Notes under the pieces: model-generated
What the model saw: the letters and a program-made list of their open reading frames with translations, nothing else
What the model was told of the DNA's origin: nothing
The model's database searches: none
Position numbers and translations under genes: made by a program
Shown here: in pieces, positions 1 to 6,179 of the stretch
Numbering within the stretch: position 1 is the stretch's first letter
Layout of the letters: each line of letters starts with the position of its first letter
Assembly: GCA_036657395.1 (NCBI GenBank)
Contig: JAVXGM010000001.1
Span: 248,001 to 312,000, forward strand
Length of the DNA: 64,000 nt
Reading direction: 5' to 3'
Source of the DNA: JAVXGM01 sp036657395
GTDB lineage: Bacteria > Bacillota > Clostridia > Peptostreptococcales > Anaerovoracaceae

Positions 1-1
1 A

Positions 2-574
2 AAAATTAACAAGGAGAATAGGAAAGACTTTATACAAGATCAGCGAGGAATTTCCCTGATTATTGTAGTTATTATTATGTTAGTATTTTTCATTATTGGC
101 GGGGCAGTGATGACCAGCGCATCTGGTAGTTTAGCCACGGTAAATGGAAAGAGTGAAGCCAAACAGACATATTACTTAGCTAAGTCATCATTGAAAGTAG
201 TCAATAAGGCTATGACTGAGGGAGCTTTGGGAAAATATTTGAGGAATCAAGTGTACAGTGATTTGGTAGCGTCTGGACAGACCATGCGAAATAAGGACTG
301 GAACCTTACCCCGAAGGTTATATTGACAGGGCCAGGTCTTGAAGGTGTGACTATACAAGATGGGACTCTTACGGCAAAAAGTCAGTGCAGTGCAGTAAGA
401 GGGTCAGAAGGGGTTCAGAGCGCTACTTTGCTAATAACAGAAATAAAGTTTAAATTTACTGTAAAAAATGGTACAGATACGTACAAATTAACGTCAGCAT
501 ATACTTATGAAGGATCCCGCTTGGCAGCTGGATGGGGGTCAGAAACGTGGAATATAGAAAATGTAAGCCAGTAA
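2..574 (+). CDS. Prepilin-like protein (PilX-type), 5' end outside window
   Basis: The reading frame is open from the first bases of the window, so the start lies upstream; the first internal ATG (77) falls inside the hydrophobic helix and is not the start. The visible N-terminus has a charged stretch ending in QRG, followed by about 25 hydrophobic residues (ISLIIVVIIMLVFFIIGG), then a polar domain of about 150 residues. This is the architecture of type IV pilus minor pilins and PilX-like proteins, which are cut by a prepilin peptidase after Gly and assembled in the membrane. No Glu5 is visible. It overlaps the next prepilin gene by 43 bp, so the three pilin-like genes form one unit. The exact role in a pilus or pseudopilus is inferred. 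Confidence 0.7.
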   Translation, partial: KINKENRKDFIQDQRGISLIIVVIIMLVFFIIGGAVMTSASGSLATVNGKSEAKQTYYLAKSSLKVVNKAMTEGALGKYLRNQVYSDLVASGQTMRNKDWNLTPKVILTGPGLEGVTIQDGTLTAKSQCSAVRGSEGVQSATLLITEIKFKFTVKNGTDTYKLTSAYTYEGSRLAAGWGSETWNIENVSQ

Positions 575-873
575 AAAAATTAAGAGGAAATAACAGAGGG
601 GAAACTTTAGTGGAGGTCATTATTAGTTTCACCATTTTCTTGCTGATTTTAGGTGGCATTGTATACATAGTGAAGTCTTCTACTTCGATGAGTACAGAGG
701 CTAAAGTAAAATCTCAAGTAATTGAAGACGGGGCAACAAAAGTAGAGGCGGGAGAATCAACAAAAAAAGATTCAGGAACTATGGTCATTGAAATAGGTGG
801 TGAGACGATTACCACGAAAATCGACATAAAATCTATGGATCCATTTGTATATTTTGCTCCTGAAGGAGGCTGA
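532..873 (+). CDS. Small type IV prepilin-like protein
   Basis: A 113-residue protein with a basic leader ending in NNRG, then ETLVEVIISFTIFLLILGG, the usual prepilin peptidase site and amphipathic pilin helix (residues about 22-48). The globular part is very short, about 65 residues, which fits a minor pseudopilin. The ATG at 532 has no good ribosome binding site; a GTG at 547, nine bases after a run of five G, is an alternative start that would leave a shorter leader. It overlaps the upstream pilin-like gene and lies 5 bp before the next one, so translational coupling is likely. Function in a pilus or secretion pseudopilus is inferred from family and context. Confidence 0.75.
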   Translation: MGVRNVEYRKCKPVKKLRGNNRGETLVEVIISFTIFLLILGGIVYIVKSSTSMSTEAKVKSQVIEDGATKVEAGESTKKDSGTMVIEIGGETITTKIDIKSMDPFVYFAPEGG

Positions 874-878
874 TAGTG

Positions 879-1856
879 ATGAAGAACCAAAAAGGGTTTA
901 CCCTAATTGAAATTATTATTGCCATGACTATTGCAGGAATTTTTGCTGTAGCGGCCATTGCTGTAGTTGACCCTGCATTTAAGGCTTACGAAAAAATAGA
1001 TTCAGGAACCAAAGCTCAAATGATAGCAGAGACCCTTATAGACGAAATGAGCAACAAAGCTAGCTTTAGCAAGAGTTTGACCGCAACAAAGGGAAACGGC
1101 CAGGGGGCGGTACAAACAGACAAGGGTACCATCCAGGTGTCCAATGAAGGATACTTGATGATTGGCGATAAGCTAGCATTTGCTGATGAGTTTTACGATG
1201 GAAAGATGGTTGCTATGAAAACAGACCAGGCAGGGAGCAATCAAGTGAAGGTGTCTCTAAGCGTGATTCAGGGGGGTAAGTCACTTTACACATTGGATAG
1301 CACTTTAAAGCCTATTTCCGAGTCGGGAAATTCTAGAGACAAGTATACACCGGAAGGTATGCTTGCTTTGGCCAATGAGACAAAAAATATGACTGATGAG
1401 GAGCTTAAGAAATACTCAAGTAACAACAACAGCGGCTATGGCTATGGGAAAAACAATCTATTATTTGCCGCAATATTCATTGGCGGATATGAGAAGAATT
1501 TTCCTGCATATAGTGCGGATAAGGTTATTTCCCCTGATGTAATAGACAAAGTGTACAATACGGCAGATAATGCAAAGCCTAGGGATTGGCAGACAGCAAA
1601 CTGGGTAAAAGCTTGGAGAGAACCTACGTATCTAGCCTGTTTTATTACAGCAAATACCCTGGTTCCTATTGTTTATTTAACCTCACAGCCTGCTAGCTTT
1701 AACACTCAGTCACATAGTTCTGTTTTGGGACTATATTATGAAGGCATTTGGTATCGAAGATCAAACTGGCAGACTGGCTATATGATGACTCAATTTAATA
1801 ACAATACCACAGAACAGATAAGAGCCAAGCTAGATGCAGACTGGACGGCGATTTAA
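879..1856 (+). CDS. Type IV prepilin-like protein, large
   Basis: The N-terminus MKNQKGFTLIEIIIAMTIAG is a textbook class-III prepilin signal: short basic leader, Gly at the cleavage site, then Phe-Thr-Leu-Ile-Glu with Glu at mature position 5. About 290 residues of polar, Ser/Asn/Gly-rich domain follow, larger than a normal major pilin, so this is probably a minor or tip pilin. The chosen ATG (879) is nine bases after GGAGG; a GTG three bases earlier is possible. It is the last gene of the pilin set and is followed by a strong terminator. No pilus ATPase, platform protein or peptidase gene is inside the window; they would be expected upstream. Confidence 0.8.
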   Translation: MKNQKGFTLIEIIIAMTIAGIFAVAAIAVVDPAFKAYEKIDSGTKAQMIAETLIDEMSNKASFSKSLTATKGNGQGAVQTDKGTIQVSNEGYLMIGDKLAFADEFYDGKMVAMKTDQAGSNQVKVSLSVIQGGKSLYTLDSTLKPISESGNSRDKYTPEGMLALANETKNMTDEELKKYSSNNNSGYGYGKNNLLFAAIFIGGYEKNFPAYSADKVISPDVIDKVYNTADNAKPRDWQTANWVKAWREPTYLACFITANTLVPIVYLTSQPASFNTQSHSSVLGLYYEGIWYRRSNWQTGYMMTQFNNNTTEQIRAKLDADWTAI

Positions 1857-1891
1857 GAACTATAGATATATTATACCTTATAGATTGAAGC

Positions 1892-1940
1892 AAACCCCTT
1901 TCATTAAATAAACAAATATTTAATGAAAGGGGTTTATTTT
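1892..1940 (+). terminator. Intrinsic terminator of the pilin operon
   Basis: A perfect 18-bp inverted repeat, 1892-1909 against 1918-1935, with an 8-base loop, followed by ATTTTATT. It lies 35 bp after the last pilin gene. The stem is A/T-rich at its top and has a C4/G4 block near the base. Confidence 0.9.
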
Positions 1941-2046
1941 ATTCAATAATGGATAACAATACAAGGGTGAATAAAAGAGGTCTAATTACTGAATTTACAG
2001 GCTTGTCTGATATTCAAGAGGTATTTTATTCGAGGGTGAATAAAAG
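1937..2046 (+). promoter_or_regulatory. Candidate upstream activator sites for the sigma-54 promoter
   Basis: A 14-base direct repeat, AGGGTGAATAAAAG, occurs at 1964-1977 and again at 2033-2046. The second copy is part of a dyad: TTTTATTC (2024-2031), six bases, GAATAAAA (2038-2045). The same two half-sites exist around the first copy (1937-1944 and 1969-1976) but 24 bases apart. The copies lie roughly 85 and 150 bases upstream of the expected transcription start of the BCCT gene, the usual place for enhancer binding by a sigma-54 activator. The activator encoded at 4320 is the obvious candidate ligand; that link is inference. Confidence 0.5.
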
Positions 2047-2055
2047 GTTGGCTGT

Positions 2056-2075
2056 CCGTTGGTGCAGACCTGCGG
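2056..2075 (+). promoter_or_regulatory. Imperfect dyad just upstream of sigma-54 promoter
   Basis: A 20-bp imperfect palindrome of the form CCG-N2-GGT-N4-ACC-N2-CGG; 12 of 20 positions are symmetric. It sits about 20 bp upstream of the -24 element and is much more GC-rich than its surroundings, as protein-binding sites often are. It could bind the local activator, or a second regulator. No direct evidence links it to a protein. The rest of the 323-bp gene-free stretch (1857-2179) holds the terminator, the repeats described separately and the promoter; no small gene was seen. Confidence 0.3.
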
Positions 2076-2093
2076 AAAATAGCGGTTTTTGAC

Positions 2094-2110
2094 TTGGCAT
2101 GCAACTTGCT
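2094..2110 (+). promoter_or_regulatory. Sigma-54 (-24/-12) promoter of the BCCT gene
   Basis: TTGGCATG, four bases, TTGCT matches the sigma-54 consensus TGGCACG-N4-TTGCW with one mismatch. The invariant GG (2096-2097) and GC (2108-2109) are separated by exactly ten bases. Transcription should begin near 2121, leaving a leader of about 60 bases before the AGGAGG of the transporter gene. A sigma-54 activator gene two genes downstream (4320) supports the call. Confidence 0.82.
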
Positions 2111-2179
2111 TTGTATATGAGTATAAAAAACAGCATGCTAAACAAAAGTTATTTCAAAATATAGTCAGGAGGGCGTTTT

Positions 2180-3700
2180 ATGGAAAAGCAAAATGATCCA
2201 ATCAAACAAAAAGCCATTATTGATAAACCTATTTCTATTATTTGTATCATTCTTGTTGCTATTTTCGTTTTATTTATGTGCTTAAAGCCAGATGCAACTT
2301 TAAATGCGGTTAACACAATTTTTCATTATGTAACTGCAGTAATGGGAGTTCCCATTTTATGGTTTGTATTTATCGGTCTAGCGCTATGCTTATATCTAGC
2401 CTTAAGTAAACACGGAAAAGTAAAACTTGGAGAAGGAAAACCACAATTTTCCATGTTTAGCTACATTGCAATGATGATGTGTGCAGCACTTGCTGCAACA
2501 GCGGTATTTTATTCCTTTGTTGAATGGTCATTTTATTATGCAGATCCAGCATTTGGAATTAAAGCCTTTTCACAGGAAGCGGCAGAACTTTCACTACCTT
2601 ATACATTTTTCCATTGGGGATTTAGCGTACAGGTAATATTCGTGCTTACAGCCGTATCTCTTTCCTATGCATATTACATAAGAAAAGTGCCAGTACTTAG
2701 AGTCGGTGCAGTATGTGAAGAAATGATGGGCAACTTTAAACACAAAAAGCCAGTGGGCAAGATTATTGATGGCCTTACAATATTAAGTATCGTGGGCGGT
2801 ATGGGAGTATCCTTAGGGGTAGGAGTACCGCTAATCAGCGCTGGAATTGGAAAGATATTTGGTATTGAAGTTACCTTTATTACTAATGTACTAGTGTTGT
2901 TATTAGTAGCAGTGGTATTTTCAGCCACATCATTTATTGGTATTGAAAAGGGAATGAAGAAATTGAGTGATTACACAATGTATATTGCCATCTTCCTTAT
3001 CGCCTTTATCTTTATTACAGGACCAACCCAGTTTATTATAAAGAACCTCACATATAGTGTAGGAAAAATGCTGAGCAACTATGTGGATATGAGTTTATTC
3101 ACCGATCCTATTGGAAATTCAGGTTTCCCAGAATTAAACACTATTTTCTTATTTACCCTTGCCCTTAACTATGCAGCACTTATGGGTATTTTTATCACAA
3201 AAATTTCAAAGGGAAGAACTATAAGAGAGATGATTCTTACTTGTTTAGGAGGCATCAGTGTGGGTACATGGATAATGTTTGGAATCAATGGAAGCTTTGG
3301 TCTTAATGCAGAGCTTACTGGCCAATTTGCATTGTCGGCTGCGAAGGATCCTCAAGCAGGATTGTTTGAACTTCTAGGGACTCTGCCTGGAGGGGACATG
3401 ATCATACCAATTATTTTCACCATAGTAACAATTGGATTCTTGGCTACGTCAATGGATTCTGCATCTTTCACTTTGGCGGCATCATCTTCTAAGACACTGG
3501 ATGAAAATGGCAATCCAAATCCAAAATTCAGATTGCTTTGGTGCCTTGTTCTTGCCTTAGTGCCACTTAGCATTATGTTTGCAGGAGCGCCATTTACAGC
3601 GATAAAAACGATTTGTATTGTTCTGTCTGTACCATTCTTGATTATTATAATAGGAATGCTTATAGGTCTGTTCAAATGGTTTAAAGAAGATAATAATTAA
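2180..3700 (+). CDS. BCCT-family transporter with an atypical substrate site
   Basis: 506 residues with about 12 hydrophobic segments, the usual size of a core betaine/carnitine/choline transporter. Family marks are EWSFYYADPAFG at 115-126 and the signature KISKGRTIRE at 341-350. BCCT proteins import quaternary-ammonium and related zwitterions by sodium or proton symport, or by exchange. The segment just before the signature (322-336, FLFTLALNYAALMG) lacks the cluster of tryptophans that forms the aromatic cage in known betaine and carnitine carriers, so the substrate may not be a classical betaine. The gene sits behind a sigma-54 promoter and AGGAGG, 28 bp before a desulfidase-like gene, and probably shares a transcript with it. 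Confidence 0.9.
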   Translation: MEKQNDPIKQKAIIDKPISIICIILVAIFVLFMCLKPDATLNAVNTIFHYVTAVMGVPILWFVFIGLALCLYLALSKHGKVKLGEGKPQFSMFSYIAMMMCAALAATAVFYSFVEWSFYYADPAFGIKAFSQEAAELSLPYTFFHWGFSVQVIFVLTAVSLSYAYYIRKVPVLRVGAVCEEMMGNFKHKKPVGKIIDGLTILSIVGGMGVSLGVGVPLISAGIGKIFGIEVTFITNVLVLLLVAVVFSATSFIGIEKGMKKLSDYTMYIAIFLIAFIFITGPTQFIIKNLTYSVGKMLSNYVDMSLFTDPIGNSGFPELNTIFLFTLALNYAALMGIFITKISKGRTIREMILTCLGGISVGTWIMFGINGSFGLNAELTGQFALSAAKDPQAGLFELLGTLPGGDMIIPIIFTIVTIGFLATSMDSASFTLAASSSKTLDENGNPNPKFRLLWCLVLALVPLSIMFAGAPFTAIKTICIVLSVPFLIIIIGMLIGLFKWFKEDNN

Positions 3701-3728
3701 TTTTTAAAATAATGGGAGGATATTTAAA

Positions 3729-4217
3729 ATGACTAAGTGCATACCACTGGATAGATCAGAATTACCAAGAATTGCTTTGATTTCTCACTGCGTTCTCAAT
3801 AGTTTCTGTGAAACACCCCAAGCTTCCCATGCCTTGCGAAAAAAATTGATGGATATATTGATAGAAAAAAAGATTAGTATTATTCAGCTGCCTTGCCCAG
3901 AGCTTTGTTTCCAGGCACTTTCACGGGAGTCTATATTTCCTGGAGATGAGCAGGCCGGAGCTTACGGGGAATATTGCAAAACCTTGTTAGAGCCAGTGGT
4001 AAGGAATTTAAAGGAGTATAAGGCCAATAATATCCATCTAGTGGGGATCATTGGAATCGATACCAGCCCATCTTGTAGTGTGTTAAATGATGGTGGAATA
4101 ATGACGAGTATACTCTTTAAGGAATTGGAAAAAATGAGCATTAAAGGTGTATCATGTATAGATATGCCAGTAAAAGGTCATGAAGATGATTTTTTTAGCC
4201 AATTAAATAAATGGTAA
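3729..4217 (+). CDS. TudS-related putative desulfidase (CD3072-like)
   Basis: 162 residues resembling the DUF523/TudS group of [4Fe-4S] desulfidases, which remove sulfur from thio-substituted substrates such as thiouracil. Three cysteines sit in the expected motifs: C21 in SHCVLN, C56 in LPCPE and C116 in DTSPSC; in TudS three cysteines hold the cluster and leave one iron free to take the sulfur. From memory it is closest to the C. difficile CD3072-type relatives, which I recall next to a BCCT transporter; I could not search. The start is preceded by GGGAGG. Its place between a BCCT carrier and a sigma-54 regulator suggests that the carrier imports a sulfur-bearing compound handled here; that is inference. 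Confidence 0.7.
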   Translation: MTKCIPLDRSELPRIALISHCVLNSFCETPQASHALRKKLMDILIEKKISIIQLPCPELCFQALSRESIFPGDEQAGAYGEYCKTLLEPVVRNLKEYKANNIHLVGIIGIDTSPSCSVLNDGGIMTSILFKELEKMSIKGVSCIDMPVKGHEDDFFSQLNKW

Positions 4218-4221
4218 AATG

Positions 4222-4247
4222 GAGAGTGCCTTTTGGCACTCTCTTTA
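4222..4247 (+). terminator. Intrinsic terminator after the desulfidase gene
   Basis: GAGAGTGCC (4222-4230), loop TTTT, GGCACTCTC (4235-4243), then TTTATTA. The nine-bp perfect stem starts five bases after the stop codon and separates the transporter/desulfidase transcript from the regulator gene. Confidence 0.88.
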
Positions 4248-4263
4248 TTAGGTTAGGTTAACG

Positions 4264-4272
4264 TGTTATAAT
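4264..4272 (+). promoter_or_regulatory. Extended -10 promoter of the sigma-54 activator gene
   Basis: TGTTATAAT is an extended -10 element (TG-N-TATAAT) about 48 bases before the start codon and just after the preceding terminator. No convincing -35 box is visible, which is common for extended -10 promoters. The same nine bases occur at 11593. Confidence 0.6.
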
Positions 4273-4319
4273 AAAAGACAGATAAGACATTAGAAACTGT
4301 AAAGTAAAGGTTGGTAGAG

Positions 4320-5702
4320 ATGACAGAGAACAAGCATATTAACGAAATTTTATTAAGAGAAATGGACGAAATTTTAGACTCCATTCATGATGATTTACTA
4401 ATTGCTGACGGAAAGGGTCAGGTAATGAGAGTAAGCCCAACTTTTGAAACCTTATATGGGATTAGTAAGGAGTTAGCAGTAGGTAAGACGGTTTATCAAT
4501 TAGAGAAAGAAAAAATTTTTGAACCTTCCGTTATTGCTAGGGTTCTTGATACAGGTAAAAAAGTTACTATGCGGCAGAAGAACAATACCAATCGTGACAT
4601 AATAGTAACCGCTAATCCAATATTTGATGAAGATAAAAAAATCAAAATGGTAATCAGTTTTTCTAGAGACATTACAGAGATGATTGAATTGGAAAAACAA
4701 TACTCTAAGCTGGAGGATAAAATAGAAAAGTATACTGCTGAGATAGATCAGCTGAGGAGAGATGCCACCATAGTGGAAGGGGTCATAGGCCACTCTCAGC
4801 AGATGCAGGAAATTTTGGAGACCATTAAACGGGTGGCGGATTTTGATGCAAACCTTTTGATGTTAGGGCCTTCTGGAGTAGGAAAAACTATGCTTTCTAA
4901 GATTGTTCATCAGAATAGCCATAGAAAAAATGGTCGCTTCGTGGACATTAATTGTGCAGCTATCCCTGATAATTTACTGGAATCAGAGCTATTTGGATAT
5001 GAAAAAGGGGCATTTACTGGAGCCAATACTAATGGAAAAGTAGGGTTAATTGAAATGGCAGATGGAGGAACATTGCTATTAGATGAGATTTCGGAGATGC
5101 CTTTAAACCTGCAGGCGAAGCTTTTGAAAACCATTCAGGATAAAGTAATTACACGTATAGGTGGAAGAGAAGAGATTAAGGTAGACTTTCGCTTGATTGC
5201 TGCATCAAACCGGGACTTGGAGAAGTTTTCTGATGACGGGAAGTTTAGAAAAGACCTTTATTATCGCCTAAATGTGATTAATGTGTTTATACCTCCCTTG
5301 AAAGATAGAACGGAAGATATTATACCTCTAGCAGAATATTTTATGGAGAAAACCAATGCTACTTACGATATGAATAAGACAATTCATCCCCTTACCATGA
5401 AAGCCCTTGTGGCATATTCTTGGCCAGGAAATGTAAGAGAGCTAAGCAATGTGATGGAGCGAATTTCCATGATTTGCCCAGATGATATTATTGAACTAGA
5501 GGATTTGCCTCCTGAGATCCTAAGTAACCCAATCAAGAAAAAACTAGGTAATATGGAAAGTTTGCAGCAGGCACTAGACGATTTGGAAGGAACACTTGTC
5601 AGGAGGGCATATGAGAAATATGGTACATCTGTGGGAGTAGGAGAAGCCTTAAAAATTAGTCAACCTACTGCACACCGAAAAATTAGTAAATATGTGAAAT
5701 AG
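4320..5702 (+). CDS. Sigma-54-dependent activator: PAS, AAA+, Fis-type HTH
   Basis: 460 residues from the ATG at 4320, which lies nine bases after AAAGG; a TTG at 4311 touches that site and is less likely. An N-terminal PAS domain (about 15-125) is followed by a short coiled coil, then the AAA+ module with Walker A GPSGVGKT, the sigma-54 contact motif GAFTGA, Walker B LLLDE and the arginine-finger region. A Fis-like helix-turn-helix ends the protein (QPTAHRKISKYVK). Such proteins bind upstream sites as oligomers and melt sigma-54 promoters with ATP. The PAS domain presumably senses a small molecule or redox state. The likely target is the promoter at 2094-2110. Confidence 0.92.
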   Translation: MTENKHINEILLREMDEILDSIHDDLLIADGKGQVMRVSPTFETLYGISKELAVGKTVYQLEKEKIFEPSVIARVLDTGKKVTMRQKNNTNRDIIVTANPIFDEDKKIKMVISFSRDITEMIELEKQYSKLEDKIEKYTAEIDQLRRDATIVEGVIGHSQQMQEILETIKRVADFDANLLMLGPSGVGKTMLSKIVHQNSHRKNGRFVDINCAAIPDNLLESELFGYEKGAFTGANTNGKVGLIEMADGGTLLLDEISEMPLNLQAKLLKTIQDKVITRIGGREEIKVDFRLIAASNRDLEKFSDDGKFRKDLYYRLNVINVFIPPLKDRTEDIIPLAEYFMEKTNATYDMNKTIHPLTMKALVAYSWPGNVRELSNVMERISMICPDDIIELEDLPPEILSNPIKKKLGNMESLQQALDDLEGTLVRRAYEKYGTSVGVGEALKISQPTAHRKISKYVK

Positions 5703-5754
5703 CTGACATAAGATATGTGAATGGTATGCTCTTTATTTTGCTACTTCCATTTTC

Positions 5755-5952
5755 CTATTTCTCTTCCAGTGCGGCTTCCACTTTAAGCATTTTCTCTTGA
5801 ATCAGCTCTTCTGGCAAATAGACTTGGCCGCATTCAGGGCAGCGTAAGACCTCATGTTCAAAAGAACGATTTAGATATCGAAAAGTGGCTTTGGATAAAG
5901 TCAATTCCACTTGGCATTTATTACAGACTAGATGGTCCTGTTTTTCTGTCAT
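5755..5952 (-). CDS. Small two-CxxC protein, DVU_1557-like redox family (copy 2)
   Basis: 65 residues with two CxxC knuckles, CNKC near residue 10 and CPEC near residue 38, as in a zinc ribbon or rubredoxin-like fold. A GAGG lies seven bases before the ATG. It is about 60 percent identical by eye to the next gene upstream and lies 14 bp from it, so it is a tandem duplicate. Families of this kind (DVU_1557-type) are found beside Mo-hydroxylase and radical SAM TrsS genes; I assign it by that context and the Cys pattern. Whether it carries electrons, metal, or sulfur/selenium is unknown. Confidence 0.7.
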   Translation of the reverse strand: MTEKQDHLVCNKCQVELTLSKATFRYLNRSFEHEVLRCPECGQVYLPEELIQEKMLKVEAALEEK

Positions 5953-5966
5953 TGAGCTACCTCACA

Positions 5967-6179
5967 TCAACTATTCAAAGTACGAAAATCATCTTCGATT
6001 TTAGTTTCAACATCTACAATTTTTCCCTTTGCGTATTCCTCGGAGACAAAGACTTGGCCACATTCAGGGCAACGCAAGACCTCTCCGTGAAAGTATCTAT
6101 TAAGATATGAAAACCCAAGGTGAGAAGGAGTAAGTGGAACTTGGCATTTATTGCACAGTAAGGTCGGTTTTCTTTCCAT
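5967..6179 (-). CDS. Small two-CxxC protein, DVU_1557-like redox family (copy 1)
   Basis: About 70 residues with CNKC and CPEC knuckles spaced like the neighbouring copy, and the shared segment EVLRCPECGQV. The ATG at 6179 is nine bases after GGAGG; a TTG nine bases further upstream directly abuts that site and is unlikely to be used. It overlaps the end of the dicluster flavoprotein gene by about 32 bp, so it is translated from the same message. Role is inferred as a partner of the Mo-hydroxylase system. Confidence 0.7.
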   Translation of the reverse strand: MERKPTLLCNKCQVPLTPSHLGFSYLNRYFHGEVLRCPECGQVFVSEEYAKGKIVDVETKIEDDFRTLNS

